Of a stretch of 64,000 bases of DNA, positions 17,795 to 26,616 are shown one piece after another. The stretch's first letter is position 1; every line of letters begins with the position of its first letter. Source of the stretch: Phytohabitans sp037414955 (lineage in GTDB: Bacteria; Actinomycetota; Actinomycetes; Mycobacteriales; Micromonosporaceae); the NCBI GenBank assembly GCA_037414955.1, contig JBBEWH010000194.1, forward strand, positions 1 through 64,000. The letters run 5' to 3'. Below the pieces are notes generated by a model. That model was not told the DNA's origin, did not search any database, and saw only the letters and a program-made list of their open reading frames with translations. A program made the position numbers and the translations under genes.

Positions 17795-19333
17795 ATGGCC
17801 TCCGCTCGAGTAGCGTTCCTGCTCGCCGTGCTCGCCGGGACCGGGGTGCTCGCCGCGCCCGCCGCGCCGGCCGCCGCCCACCCGGCGGGCCAGCCGTTCT
17901 CGGTCGGCCAGTACGAGGGCCTCACGTTCACCCCGGACCGGGTACGGGTGGCGGCGGCCCTGCACACCGCGGAGATCGTCACGAAGCAGGACCGGCAGGT
18001 CGTCGACGCCGACCGCGACGGCACAGTCGCCAGCGCCGAACGGTCCCGGTACGCCCACCAGGCGTGCCGGGACCTGGCCGGCCAGTTCGAGGTCCACGTC
18101 GACGGCGCGCGGCTGGCCTGGCGGGTGCTGGCGGGCGACTACCGCTACGAGCCCGGTGCGGCCGGCCTACCCACCGCCCGGCTCAGCTGCGACCTGTCCG
18201 CGTCTACCGACCTGTCCGCGCCCGCCACCGTGACCATCGCCAACCGGCACCGGCCCGACCAGCCCGGATGGCGCGAGCTGACCGCGGTCGGGAACGGCGT
18301 ACACCTGGTGGACTCGCGCCTGCCCCAGCACAGCGTGAGCGACGAACTGCGGGCGATACCGCCGGCCGACGCCCTCGTGCTCGACGTGCGATCGGCGAGC
18401 CTGCGGATCGAGCCCGGGCCTGCCGCCCTGGTGCCCGCTACGGCGGCGCCGGCTCCCCGCGGCGGGTCCGTCGCCGCGGGTACGACCTGGGCGGAGCGCC
18501 GGTTCGAGGAGTTGGCCAGCGGCCCGCTCACCCCGCTGCTCGCGATCCTGGCCGTGCTGGTCGCCCTGCTGCTCGGCGCCGGGCACGCCGCCCTGCCTGG
18601 GCACGGGAAGACGGTGCTCGCGGCGTACCTGGCCGGCCGGCGTGGCCGCAAGCGGGACGCCGTCGCCATCGGCGCCACGGTGACGGCCAGCCACACCGGC
18701 GCGGTGCTGCTGGTCGGCGCGTTGCTCAGCACGAGCACGGCGTTCGCCGGCGACCGGCTGCTCGGCTATCTCGGCATGGCGAGCGGACTGCTCATCGTCG
18801 CCGTGGGAATCGGCATGCTGGTCGCCGCCGCACGCGGCCGCGCCGCCCACCCGCACCACCACCATGGTCACGCCCACCACCATGACCACACCCACCACCA
18901 TCACCACAGCCACCACCACGACCACACCCACCACCATGACCACACCCACCACCAGGGGCCCGACGACGACCGGGGGCAGCGCGGCGGCCGGCCGGCGGGG
19001 CGGCTCGGACTCGCGGGCATCGGTGTGGCGGGCGGGCTGGTGCCGAGCCCGTCCGCGCTGGTCGTGCTGCTCGCCTCGGTCGGCACCGGGCGCGCACTGC
19101 TCGGCGTGCTCCTGGTGATCGCGTACGGGCTCGGCATGGCCGGCACCCTGACCGCCGCCGGCCTGCTGCTGCTCGCCGTCCAGCGCCGGGTCGACGTCGC
19201 CCGGGCCGGTCCGGCGCGCCTCCTGGCTCGCCTCGCCGCGGCCGCGCCGGCGGCCTGGCCGCTGACCACCTCGGCGGTGGTACTCGTCGTCGGCGCCAGC
19301 CTCCTCATCCGCGCCGCCACCACCATCGCCTGA
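17795..19333 (+). CDS. NicO/RcnA-type nickel-cobalt transporter with long His-rich loop
   Basis: 512 aa. A signal peptide (FLLAVLAGTGVLAAPAAPAAA) is followed by an extracytoplasmic domain of about 200 residues, then the NicO membrane domain: LLGAGHAALPGHGKTVLAAYLAGRRG near residue 270, VTASHTGAVLLVGALL, and after a loop GLVPSPSALVVLLASVG and VIAYGLGMAGTLTAAG. The HxxxxPGHGK motif is characteristic of the family. Between the halves, roughly residues 352-385, lies a loop made almost wholly of His with Thr and Asp, a metal-binding stretch. It probably moves Ni2+ or Co2+ (uptake or efflux not decidable). It starts 18 bp after the PL11 stop and may be co-transcribed, though a role in pectin use is not evident. 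Confidence 0.88.
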   Translation: MASARVAFLLAVLAGTGVLAAPAAPAAAHPAGQPFSVGQYEGLTFTPDRVRVAAALHTAEIVTKQDRQVVDADRDGTVASAERSRYAHQACRDLAGQFEVHVDGARLAWRVLAGDYRYEPGAAGLPTARLSCDLSASTDLSAPATVTIANRHRPDQPGWRELTAVGNGVHLVDSRLPQHSVSDELRAIPPADALVLDVRSASLRIEPGPAALVPATAAPAPRGGSVAAGTTWAERRFEELASGPLTPLLAILAVLVALLLGAGHAALPGHGKTVLAAYLAGRRGRKRDAVAIGATVTASHTGAVLLVGALLSTSTAFAGDRLLGYLGMASGLLIVAVGIGMLVAAARGRAAHPHHHHGHAHHHDHTHHHHHSHHHDHTHHHDHTHHQGPDDDRGQRGGRPAGRLGLAGIGVAGGLVPSPSALVVLLASVGTGRALLGVLLVIAYGLGMAGTLTAAGLLLLAVQRRVDVARAGPARLLARLAAAAPAAWPLTTSAVVLVVGASLLIRAATTIA

Positions 19334-19413
19334 TGCGCCCCAGTAGATCTGCCGAGACGAGGGCGCTCGGCGTGGCGCCAAGCGACGCCCCGCCGCCGCA
19401 TGCCGCCTTCCGT

Positions 19414-19537
19414 TGATCGAGGGCTTGCCGTCGTGGCCTCACGCTGATCGAGGGCTTGCCGTCCTGGCCCCACGCTGATCGAGGGCTTGCCGTCCTGGCC
19501 TCACACTGATCGAGGGCTTGTCGTCGTGGTTTTGAGA
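19414..19537. repeat. Tandem repeat, four copies of a 31-bp unit
   Basis: Units begin TGATCGAGGGCTTG at 19414, 19445, 19476 and 19507, giving an exact 31-bp period with a few substitutions. An inverted partner with the same core follows at 19577-19596 (CGACGATAAGCCCTCGATC). The array lies 80 bp after the NicO stop. The core GATCGAGGGCTT recurs as GATCAAGGGCTT in the hairpin at 28338-28394, so it may be a second dispersed family. There are no spacers, so it is not CRISPR. Confidence 0.85.
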
Positions 19538-20003
19538 TCAACTCGCCACGGTATGGCCTCGATCGGCGTGGCAGGGCGACGATAAGCCCTCGATCGGTGC
19601 GTCGATACGGCGGGGCACGGCTGGGGGCTCAGCAGCGGCACAAGGACGCCAGGGCACGCTCTTGCGAAGGCACGGCGCTGGCGCGGCCCACCACGCAGGA
19701 GATCTTGACGCCGCGGCGTCGTGGGGGCGACGCTGGCGAGCCAAGATCTATCGCGGCAGGCCGCCCGCCGAGATCAAGCGACCGCGACCTGTGGAGCACG
19801 GACCGGCTGGTGCTCAGCGCCGGTCCGGCGGTGATCGACAGTGGACAGTTGACCGTGCACGGCAGCGCCGTACACGTCCATCCCCCGCCGCCCGGCGCGC
19901 CTCGCGTCGGGCGTTCGCGCGGATCCGCGCCTCGACCCGAAGGCCGCCGGGTCGCCGTCCGGACCGGTCAGCCCCTGGAGCTGCGCTCCATCATGCTGCT
20001 GCC
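19538..20003. other. Long gap without a recognisable gene
   Basis: Between the tandem repeats and palindrome E there is no open frame with recognisable family features. A plus-strand frame (19597-20034) contains a segment, DLWSTDRLVLSAGPAVIDSG, that could be the remnant of a real protein, but its flanks are low-complexity Arg/Pro/Gly typical of non-coding GC-rich DNA. I leave it unannotated as a gene. Confidence 0.5.
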
Positions 20004-20073
20004 CATGGTCAAGGCGCCCCTCACGTCGTTCTGACTACGTGAAGGACGCCCGGATAAGGACGCCCGGATCACG
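20004..20073. repeat. Palindromic repeat, copy E, with duplicated right end
   Basis: Left arm AAGGCGCCCCTCACGT and right arm ACGTGAAGGACGCCCGGAT form the usual stem, after which GGACGCCCGGAT is repeated once more before the end, lengthening this copy to about 70 bp. The GH36 gene on the minus strand takes its stop codon from the right end (20069-20071). Confidence 0.75.
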
Positions 20074-22174
20074 AGATCGCCTCGACGTGGAGCAGGAGTA
20101 GTTGTTCGGGGTGCATCACCGGGGCGGTGACGCCCGCTTCGCCGAGGATCTGACCGGTCGTCACCAGACCATCCCGCAGCCAGGGGGGTGGGGCGCCCAC
20201 GGTGGACGGAGCGTCGCCGGGCGGTAGCGGGCGCACCCGGTACCGGGTGTCCGGTGCCAGCCCCGGCAGCCGGACCCGGCCGGGCAGCGCGGCGACGCCG
20301 GTCTCCGTCGCGACCAGCGCGAACAACGCCTGGTCCGCATCCGACGCCACGATGCCGTGTATCCACAGTGCTGGGTCCGGGTGGTCGCCGCGCACCACCC
20401 GGCCGCGGTGCAGCCAGCCGCGCAGCGACTTGTACAGCTCGACCCAGCCGCGCAGCGCGGCCCGCTCGGCGGGGCTGGCCGCGGTCAGGTCCCACTCGAT
20501 GCCGAAGTGGCCGAATAGCGCCGTGCCGGCGCGGAAGGGCAGGTCCTGGGTACGCCCGGTGGTGTGCGCCCGCGCCGCGCCGACGTGCGAGCCGATCAGC
20601 TCGGGCGGCAGCAGCAGTGCCGTCCAGCGCTGGATGCGCTGGCGTTCCAGGGCGTCGATGCAGTCGCTGGCCCACACCCGGTCGGTGCGCTCCAGGATGC
20701 CCAGGTCGACGCGGCCGCCGCCGGACGAGCAGGACTCGATCTCCAGGCCGGGGTGGCGGGACCGCAGCTCGTCCAGCAGCCGGTAGACGGCCAGCGTCTG
20801 CCCGTGCACGCCGGCGTCGACCAGGTCGCGGTTGTGATCCCACTTCAGGTAGTCGATGCGGTACTCGCCGACCAGCGCGTCCAGCCGCTCCAGCAGGTAT
20901 TCGTAGGCGCCCTTCTGCCGCAGGTCGAGCACCTGCTGGCGGCGCGAGAGCGGCGGTAGCCGGTCGCCGGTCGCCATGATCCAGTCGGGGTGGTCGCGGG
21001 CCAGATCCGAGTCCGGGTTGACCATCTCCGGCTCCACCCACAGGCCGAACTGCATGCCACGCGCCCGCACGTGGTCGACGATCGGGTGGAGGCCGTCCGG
21101 CCAGACGGTCCCGTCCACGTACCAGTCGCCAAGGCCCGCCGAGTCGTCGCGCCGGCCGCGGAACCACCCGTCGTCGAGGACGAACCGCTCGGCGCCGACC
21201 TCGGCCGCCGCGTCCGCGAGGGTGCGCAACCGGTCGAGGTCGTGGTCGAAGTACACCGCCTCCCAGGTGTTGTAGACCACCGGGCGCGGGCCGCGCGGGT
21301 GGCCGGGCCGGGCGCGCAGGAAGTCGTGGAACCGGGCGGCCAGCGCGTCGAGCCCGTCGCCGTAGGCCGCGTAGATGACCGGCGTCTCGTAGGTCTCGCC
21401 GGGCGCCAGGCGCACCTCGCCGCCGTGCACCAGCTCCCCGCCGCCGATCAGCGCCTCGCCGGTGGGCACCCGCTCGGCGTACGCCCGATGGTTTCCGCTC
21501 CACGCGACGTGGACGCCCCACGCCTGCCCGGACCGGAAGCCGAGGCCGGTCTCACCGGCCACGAGCACGAGCGTCGCGTCGGTCCCGGTCCGCCCGCGGC
21601 GGCCATCCCGCAGGTGGGTACCGGTGGTGAACGCGTGGCGCTGCGGCGCCCGCTCCCGGCCCCACCGCCCGGTGAGGTCGAGCAGTTCGGTGGCTTGCGG
21701 GGGTACCGGCAGCGCCAGCCCCAGGCCATCCACTGTGTACACCCGGGTGGCGTCGGTGTTGCGCAGGATCGCCCGCAGGCGCAGCAGGCCGCTCGGGGCG
21801 AGTTCGATGTGGAGGGTGAGTTCCAGCCCGGCGGCGGCGTCGCGGGCGCGCGTGACCACCTCGGCCCCGCCGCGCACCTCCGTGCCGGTGGTCTCGAACA
21901 GCGGCGACCAGTCGGCGCCGTCCCGGTGCCCGCGCAGGCCCGGCAGCCCGAACCAGCCGGTGGCGTGCTCGGGCAGGACGGTGACTGGGACCGGCGCGTC
22001 GAGCCCGTTGGGGATGCTCGACTGCGCCGCGCCCAACGCCAGCGCGGCCAGGTCGTCGTCGCCGGCGCCGGTCAGCTCGCGACCCCAGTGCAGGATGCGC
22101 GGCAGCCGCGGCCCCCGACAGTCCAGGACCAGGCCGACTCCGGCGGCGTGCAGATAAAGCGGCGCTTCCGACAT
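20069..22174 (-). CDS. Alpha-galactosidase, GH36
   Basis: About 701 aa, typical of cytoplasmic bacterial GH36 enzymes. A beta-sandwich N-terminal domain is followed by a (beta/alpha)8 barrel: YNTWEAVYFDHD, FVLDDGWFRGR, FGLWVEPEMVNPDSDLARDHPDW, then YLKWDHNR holding the nucleophile D446, IESCSSGGGRVDLG, and WASDCID holding the acid/base Asp (D504 or D507). All retaining-mechanism residues appear present. No signal peptide is visible. ATG 22174 is preferred to GTG 22180. It hydrolyses alpha-1,6-galactosides (raffinose family, galactomannan side chains) or alpha-galactosyl caps on plant polysaccharides, consistent with the neighbouring pectin lyases. The stop lies in palindrome E. Confidence 0.95.
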   Translation of the reverse strand: MSEAPLYLHAAGVGLVLDCRGPRLPRILHWGRELTGAGDDDLAALALGAAQSSIPNGLDAPVPVTVLPEHATGWFGLPGLRGHRDGADWSPLFETTGTEVRGGAEVVTRARDAAAGLELTLHIELAPSGLLRLRAILRNTDATRVYTVDGLGLALPVPPQATELLDLTGRWGRERAPQRHAFTTGTHLRDGRRGRTGTDATLVLVAGETGLGFRSGQAWGVHVAWSGNHRAYAERVPTGEALIGGGELVHGGEVRLAPGETYETPVIYAAYGDGLDALAARFHDFLRARPGHPRGPRPVVYNTWEAVYFDHDLDRLRTLADAAAEVGAERFVLDDGWFRGRRDDSAGLGDWYVDGTVWPDGLHPIVDHVRARGMQFGLWVEPEMVNPDSDLARDHPDWIMATGDRLPPLSRRQQVLDLRQKGAYEYLLERLDALVGEYRIDYLKWDHNRDLVDAGVHGQTLAVYRLLDELRSRHPGLEIESCSSGGGRVDLGILERTDRVWASDCIDALERQRIQRWTALLLPPELIGSHVGAARAHTTGRTQDLPFRAGTALFGHFGIEWDLTAASPAERAALRGWVELYKSLRGWLHRGRVVRGDHPDPALWIHGIVASDADQALFALVATETGVAALPGRVRLPGLAPDTRYRVRPLPPGDAPSTVGAPPPWLRDGLVTTGQILGEAGVTAPVMHPEQLLLLHVEAIS

Positions 22175-22203
22175 GCCCACATGCGTACCACACGCCCCAC
22201 CCT

Positions 22204-22259
22204 CATGATCAAGGCGTCCCCCAAGTCGTTAGAACGACGTGAAGGACGCCTTGATCATG
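22204..22259. repeat. 56-bp palindromic repeat, copy F, in a divergent intergenic region
   Basis: Arms CATGATCAAGGCGTCCCCCA and GAAGGACGCCTTGATCATG. Unlike other copies, this one lies between divergent genes (GH36 and the PobA-like gene), upstream of both starts. It therefore cannot be a simple 3' terminator for an annotated gene. Confidence 0.85.
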
Positions 22260-22287
22260 GGAGGGGCGGGGGGCGTAGCCTGCTGCT

Positions 22288-23448
22288 ATGCGTACCCGAG
22301 TCGCGATTATCGGCGCCGGACCGGCGGGCCTGACGCTCGCCCACCTCCTGCACCTGCGGGGGATCGACGCGGTGGTCCTGGAGCGTCGCGGCCGGGAGTA
22401 CGTCGAACGCCGGGTGCGCGCCGGCGTCCTCGAACACCCCACGGTCGAGCTGCTGCGCGCGTCGGGCGTCGGCGACCGCCTCGACCGGGAGGGCCTGCCG
22501 CACCACGGCATCTCGCTGCGCTTCGAGGGCGAGGACCACCGCATCGCCCTCACCGACCTCACCGGCCGATCCATCACCGTGTACGGCCAGCAGGAGGTCG
22601 TCAAGGACCTCATCGCGACCCGGCTGGCGGCCGGTGCGCCCCTCCACTTCGACGTGTCCGACGTCGCGGTGCACGACGTCGACAGCCAGCCGTTCGTCAC
22701 GTATGTCGACGCGTCCGGCGCCCCGCAACGGCTCGACTGCGACGTGATCGCCGGTTGCGACGGCTCGCACGGCGTCACCCGCGACGCCGTGCCGGCGACC
22801 ACCCACGCGCACGACTACCCGTACGCCTGGCTGGGCGTGCTGGCCCAGGCGCCGCCGTCGCACCACGAGCTGATCTACGCGTACCACGAGCGCGGGTTCG
22901 CCCTGCACAGCATGCGGTCCCCGGAGATCACCCGGCTGTACCTGCAGGTGAGGCCGGACGAGAACCTCGACGACTGGCCCGACGACCGGATCTGGGACGA
23001 GCTCGGGCGGCGGCTCGCCGCCGACGGGTTCACGCTCGCCACCGGGCCGATCCTGGAGAAGGGTGTCACCACGATGCGCAGCGTGGTGACCGAGCCGATG
23101 CGGCACGGCCGGCTGTTCCTGGCCGGCGACGCCGCGCACATCGTGCCGCCGACCGGCGCGAAGGGCATGAACCTGGCGATCGCCGACGTGTGGGTGCTCG
23201 CCCAGGCGCTGGACCGCTTCTTCGCCGACGGGCGCACCGACCTGCTCGACGCCTACAGCGACACCTGCCTGCGCCGCGTCTGGCGGGCCGAGCACTTCTC
23301 CTGGTGGATGACCAGCATGCTGCACGAGGCGCCGGGCGGCGACGTCTTCGAGCGCCGGTTGCGCCTGTCCCAGCTGCGGTACGTCGTCGATTCCACCGCC
23401 GCCGCCACCAGCCTGGCGGAGAACTACGTCGGCCTCCCGCTCCCCTGA
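22288..23448 (+). CDS. pobA: 4-hydroxybenzoate 3-monooxygenase-type FAD hydroxylase
   Basis: 386 aa, the usual length of PobA (about 390). Group A flavoprotein hydroxylase motifs are present: GxGxxG FAD site VAIIGAGPAGLTLAHLL at the N-terminus, ERRGREYVERRVRAGVLE matching the PobA signature, the central DG motif DVIAGCDGSHGVTR, and the second FAD motif GRLFLAGDAAHIVPPTGAKGMNLAI. The enzyme hydroxylates 4-hydroxybenzoate to protocatechuate with NADPH and O2 in aromatic catabolism. No ring-cleavage genes are adjacent; the next gene is a nitrilase-family protein 20 bp downstream. The start ATG 22288 lacks an obvious Shine-Dalgarno and may be leaderless. Confidence 0.88.
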   Translation: MRTRVAIIGAGPAGLTLAHLLHLRGIDAVVLERRGREYVERRVRAGVLEHPTVELLRASGVGDRLDREGLPHHGISLRFEGEDHRIALTDLTGRSITVYGQQEVVKDLIATRLAAGAPLHFDVSDVAVHDVDSQPFVTYVDASGAPQRLDCDVIAGCDGSHGVTRDAVPATTHAHDYPYAWLGVLAQAPPSHHELIYAYHERGFALHSMRSPEITRLYLQVRPDENLDDWPDDRIWDELGRRLAADGFTLATGPILEKGVTTMRSVVTEPMRHGRLFLAGDAAHIVPPTGAKGMNLAIADVWVLAQALDRFFADGRTDLLDAYSDTCLRRVWRAEHFSWWMTSMLHEAPGGDVFERRLRLSQLRYVVDSTAAATSLAENYVGLPLP

Positions 23449-23467
23449 GCGATCTATGCTGGGTGCC

Positions 23468-24175
23468 ATGCCGCGTCAACCGCTGGTCATCGCCGTCGCC
23501 CAACCACCGACCGTGGCGTACGACGTCGTCGCGAACGCGGCCGCGCACACCGACGCCATCCGGAGCGCGCGGGCCCGGGTGGTGGTCTTCCCCGAACTGT
23601 CGCTCACCGGATACGAGCTGGACGCGCCCGCGCTCACCGCTGGCGACCCGCGGCTGGCGCCGATCGTCGAGGCGTGCGCCGAGACCGGGACGACGGCCCT
23701 GGTCGGCGCGCCGATCCAGGATGCGGCCGGGCGCGCACACATCGCGACGCTGGCGGTCGACGGCGACGGCGCGCGGGTGGCCTACCGCAAGGTGCACATC
23801 CACGAGTCCGAGGAGCGGTTCAGCCCCGGCGACGGGCCGGCCGTGCTCGAGGTGGACGGCTGGCGGCTGGGCCTGGCGATCTGCCGCGACACCCGGTTCC
23901 CCGAGCACGACGCGGCCACCGCGGCGCTGGGCATGGACGTCTACGTCGCCTCCGTCCTCGACCACGCCCGCGACGCTCACGTGCCGGCCGAACGGGCCAA
24001 GCGGATCACCGCCGACCGCGGCGTGTGGGTCGCCACCGCCAGCTTCGCCGGGGCCACCGGCGGCGGCTTCGACCAGGCGGCCGGCGGCTCGGCCATCTGG
24101 TCTCCCGACGGCGAGGCCCTCGCGCACGCCGGCCCCGACGTCGGGAAAGTCGCCCGCGCGACCCTGCTCCCGTGA
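23468..24175 (+). CDS. Carbon-nitrogen hydrolase (nitrilase superfamily)
   Basis: 235-aa amidase of the nitrilase superfamily. The Glu-Lys-Cys triad is visible: Glu in VVFPELSLTGYE, Lys in AYRKVHIHE, Cys in LGLAICRDTRFPE. It is shorter than typical nitrilases but complete. It lies 19 bp after pobA on the same strand, suggesting co-transcription; it might release an aromatic acid or ammonia from an amide, but the substrate is unknown. ATG 23468 is chosen over ATG 23456 because family similarity starts at PLVIAVAQPP. The stop TGA (24173-24175) is in the left end of palindrome G. Confidence 0.85.
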   Translation: MPRQPLVIAVAQPPTVAYDVVANAAAHTDAIRSARARVVVFPELSLTGYELDAPALTAGDPRLAPIVEACAETGTTALVGAPIQDAAGRAHIATLAVDGDGARVAYRKVHIHESEERFSPGDGPAVLEVDGWRLGLAICRDTRFPEHDAATAALGMDVYVASVLDHARDAHVPAERAKRITADRGVWVATASFAGATGGGFDQAAGGSAIWSPDGEALAHAGPDVGKVARATLLP

Positions 24176-24226
24176 TCAAGGCGTCCCTCATGGAGTGAGA
24201 ACGACGTGAGGGACGCCCTGATCATC
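24171..24226. repeat. 56-bp palindromic repeat, copy G
   Basis: Arms TGATCAAGGCGTCCCTCA and TGAGGGACGCCCTGATCA pair almost perfectly around a diverged centre. It contains the nitrilase-family stop codon and precedes the histidine kinase gene. Confidence 0.8.
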
Positions 24227-24250
24227 GAGGGGGTCGGGCATCATGGGGCC

Positions 24251-25954
24251 GTGACGGCTGAGCGGCGCGTGGGATACACGCTCACCGCTGCCGGTGTACT
24301 GCTCGCCGGCGCGGTGCTCCCGTTCAAGGCGCTCGATGTGGAGCACACCGTCCCGGAGACCGTCTTCAGCGGCGTCAGCGGCCTGCTCTTCCTCGGCGCC
24401 GGCGCGTTCGCCCACCACCGCCGGCCGGAGAACCCCTCCGGGCTGTTGATGGTCCTGGTCGGGATCGGGTGGTTCGCCGAGGACGTCCGCTTCCTCCCGT
24501 CGCCGGCGATCCACACCCTCGGCCTGATGCTCAGCGCCGCCTCGGGCGGCTTCCTGGCCCACCTGGCGCTCGCGTTCCCCACCGGCCGCCTGAGCTCCCG
24601 GACGCAGCGGTGGCTCACCGGCGCCGCCTACGTCACGGCGTTCGGCCTCACTCCCCTGAGCGCCCTCTTCGTCGACCAGCAGAACCTGCTCTACATCGAC
24701 CGGCCGGCGCTGGAGCCGGTGATGGGCCGGCTGGTCAGCGGCGTCGGCGCGGCCGTGGCCGCCGGGGTGCTGGTGGTGCTGGTTCGCCGGTGGATACGGG
24801 CGACGGCACCGCAGCGCCGGCTGATCGGCCCGGTGCTGCTCACCATCCTCGTCGGCGGCGTCGCGTCGATGACCAGCAACGCGCTGCACCACGCCGACCC
24901 GGTGCGCCTCGCCGCCCTGTCCGGGTACCGGGTGGCGTTCTGCCTGTTGCCGCTGGCCTTCCTCGCCGGCGTGCTGCGGGTACGGCTGGGCCGGACCGCG
25001 GTCGCCGCGCTCCTGGTCGACCTGCAACGGCCGCTTGCGGCGGCGGACCTCCGGGACCGCCTCGCCACCGCGCTCGGTGACCGGTCCCTCCAGGTTGGAT
25101 ACTGGCGCCCCGACGCGGGAGAGCTGGTGGACGCGGCTGGGGCACCGCTCGCCCTGCCGCCGCCGGAGAGCGGCCGGGTGGTGACCTATGTGGACCGTGC
25201 CGGGGAGCGGGTCGCCGCGCTCGTCCACGACGCCGCGTTGCGCGAGGACGACCACGTGCTGCGCGCGGTCACCGCGGCGGCCGGGCTCGCGCTGGACAAC
25301 CAGCGGCTGACCGCGGAGGTACGGGCGCAGCTCGCGGAGGTACGGGCGTCGCGGGCCCGGATCGTCACCGCCGTCACCGAGGAGCGCAGCCGGATGGAGC
25401 GCGACCTGCACGACGGCGTGCAGCAGAACCTGGTGGCCGCCGCGATCGGGGTGCGGGTCGCGACGGAGCAGCTCGGCCCGGACGCCGCGGACGACGTACG
25501 CGCGCTGCTGCGGGCCTCCGGCGAGGGTCTCGACGCCGCGCTCGCCGACCTGCGCGCGCTGGCGCGCGGCCTCCACCCGGCGATCCTGACCGAGGACGGC
25601 CTGGTCGCCGCCCTCCAGTCGCTGGTCGAGCGGGCGCCGGTGCCCGTCGAGGTGGCGGCGGCCGAGGTACCCCGGCTGCCGCCCGTGGTCGAGGCCACCG
25701 CCTACCTCGTGGTGGCCGAGGCGCTGACCAACGCCATGAAACACGCGCACGCCGACCGGATCCGCATCACCGTGGCGGCCGACGGCGGCTGGATCCGGGT
25801 CGCGGTCGCCGACGACGGCGCCGGCGGCGCCGACCTCGCCGCGGGCTCCGGCCTGCTGGGCCTGGCCGACCGGGTACGCGCGCTCGACGGCGACCTGGTC
25901 GTGACGAGCGCGCCGGGGCAGGGCACGACCGTGACGGCGGTCCTCCCGCGATGA
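24251..25954 (+). CDS. NarL-type sensor histidine kinase with integral membrane N-terminus
   Basis: 567 aa. Residues 1 to about 245 form seven or eight membrane helices (MASE-like sensor, ligand unknown). A GAF-like linker and coiled segment lead to the HisKA_3 dimerisation domain with ERSRMERDLHDGVQQNLVAAA, phospho-acceptor H387, and a C-terminal HATPase_c domain (VVAEALTNAMKHAHA N-box; VADDGAGG; GSGLLGLADRV; GQGTTV). The next gene, a NarL/FixJ response regulator, overlaps its stop by four bases (ATGA), so this is a cognate pair. GTG 24251 is the start chosen, since upstream codons derive from palindrome G. Confidence 0.92.
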   Translation: MTAERRVGYTLTAAGVLLAGAVLPFKALDVEHTVPETVFSGVSGLLFLGAGAFAHHRRPENPSGLLMVLVGIGWFAEDVRFLPSPAIHTLGLMLSAASGGFLAHLALAFPTGRLSSRTQRWLTGAAYVTAFGLTPLSALFVDQQNLLYIDRPALEPVMGRLVSGVGAAVAAGVLVVLVRRWIRATAPQRRLIGPVLLTILVGGVASMTSNALHHADPVRLAALSGYRVAFCLLPLAFLAGVLRVRLGRTAVAALLVDLQRPLAAADLRDRLATALGDRSLQVGYWRPDAGELVDAAGAPLALPPPESGRVVTYVDRAGERVAALVHDAALREDDHVLRAVTAAAGLALDNQRLTAEVRAQLAEVRASRARIVTAVTEERSRMERDLHDGVQQNLVAAAIGVRVATEQLGPDAADDVRALLRASGEGLDAALADLRALARGLHPAILTEDGLVAALQSLVERAPVPVEVAAAEVPRLPPVVEATAYLVVAEALTNAMKHAHADRIRITVAADGGWIRVAVADDGAGGADLAAGSGLLGLADRVRALDGDLVVTSAPGQGTTVTAVLPR

Positions 25955-26616
25955 GGGTGGTGCTCGCCGACGACGCGGCGCTGGTCCGCACCGCCATCGG
26001 CATCCTGCTCCGGCAGCATGGCATCGAGGTGGTGGCCGAGGTCGGCGACCGGCGGGCGCTCTGGGACGCGGTGGTGTCGGCCCGGCCCGACGTGGCGGTG
26101 GTCGACGTGCGGATGCCACCGACGCACCGCCTGGAGGGCCTGGAGGCCGCGATCGAGATCCGCACGACCTACCCCGAGGTGGGCGTGCTGGTGCTGTCGC
26201 AGTACCTGGAGTCGCGGTACCTGACCACGCTGCTCGGCGGCAGCGCGCGCGGCGTCGGGTACCTGTTGAAGGAGCGGGTCGGTGGCGCGGCGGACTTCGT
26301 CGACGCCGTCCGCCGGGTGGCCGCCGGCGGCTGCGCGGTCGATCCGGAAGTGGTGTCGCTGATGCTGGCGACCCGGCGCGGCGACGACCCGCTGCACCGG
26401 CTCACCGCCCGGGAGCGGGAGGTCCTGGCGCTGATGGCCGAGGGCCGCTCCAACCAGGCCATCGCGGAGCGGCTCTTCCTGACCCCGAAGACCGTGGAGT
26501 CCCACGTCCGCAGCATCTTCCTGCGCCTGGATTTGCCACCGGAGGCGGACAGCCACCGGCGGGTGCTCGCCGTGCTCGCCTACCTCCGGCCTAGTCCGCC
26601 CGCACGAGACGGCTGA
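25951..26616 (+). CDS. NarL/FixJ-family response regulator
   Basis: 221 aa with an N-terminal receiver domain (acidic pocket LADDAAL, phospho-acceptor D52 in VVDVRMP, conserved Lys in YLLKERV) and a C-terminal LuxR-type helix-turn-helix (LTAREREVLALMAEGRSNQAIAERL, then PKTVESHVRSIF). It is translated from an ATGA overlap with the kinase gene and is its partner. Its target genes are unknown. Its 3' end overlaps the convergent stand-alone receiver gene by 26 bp. Confidence 0.95.
   Translation: MRVVLADDAALVRTAIGILLRQHGIEVVAEVGDRRALWDAVVSARPDVAVVDVRMPPTHRLEGLEAAIEIRTTYPEVGVLVLSQYLESRYLTTLLGGSARGVGYLLKERVGGAADFVDAVRRVAAGGCAVDPEVVSLMLATRRGDDPLHRLTAREREVLALMAEGRSNQAIAERLFLTPKTVESHVRSIFLRLDLPPEADSHRRVLAVLAYLRPSPPARDG

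Noticed and set aside
19414..19537. Possible CRISPR array
   Set aside because: The 31-bp units are directly contiguous with no unique spacers, and no cas genes are present.
19597..20034. 145-codon open frame after the tandem repeats
   Set aside because: Only a short segment looks protein-like; it has no ribosome-binding site, runs into palindrome E and shows no family similarity I can recognise.
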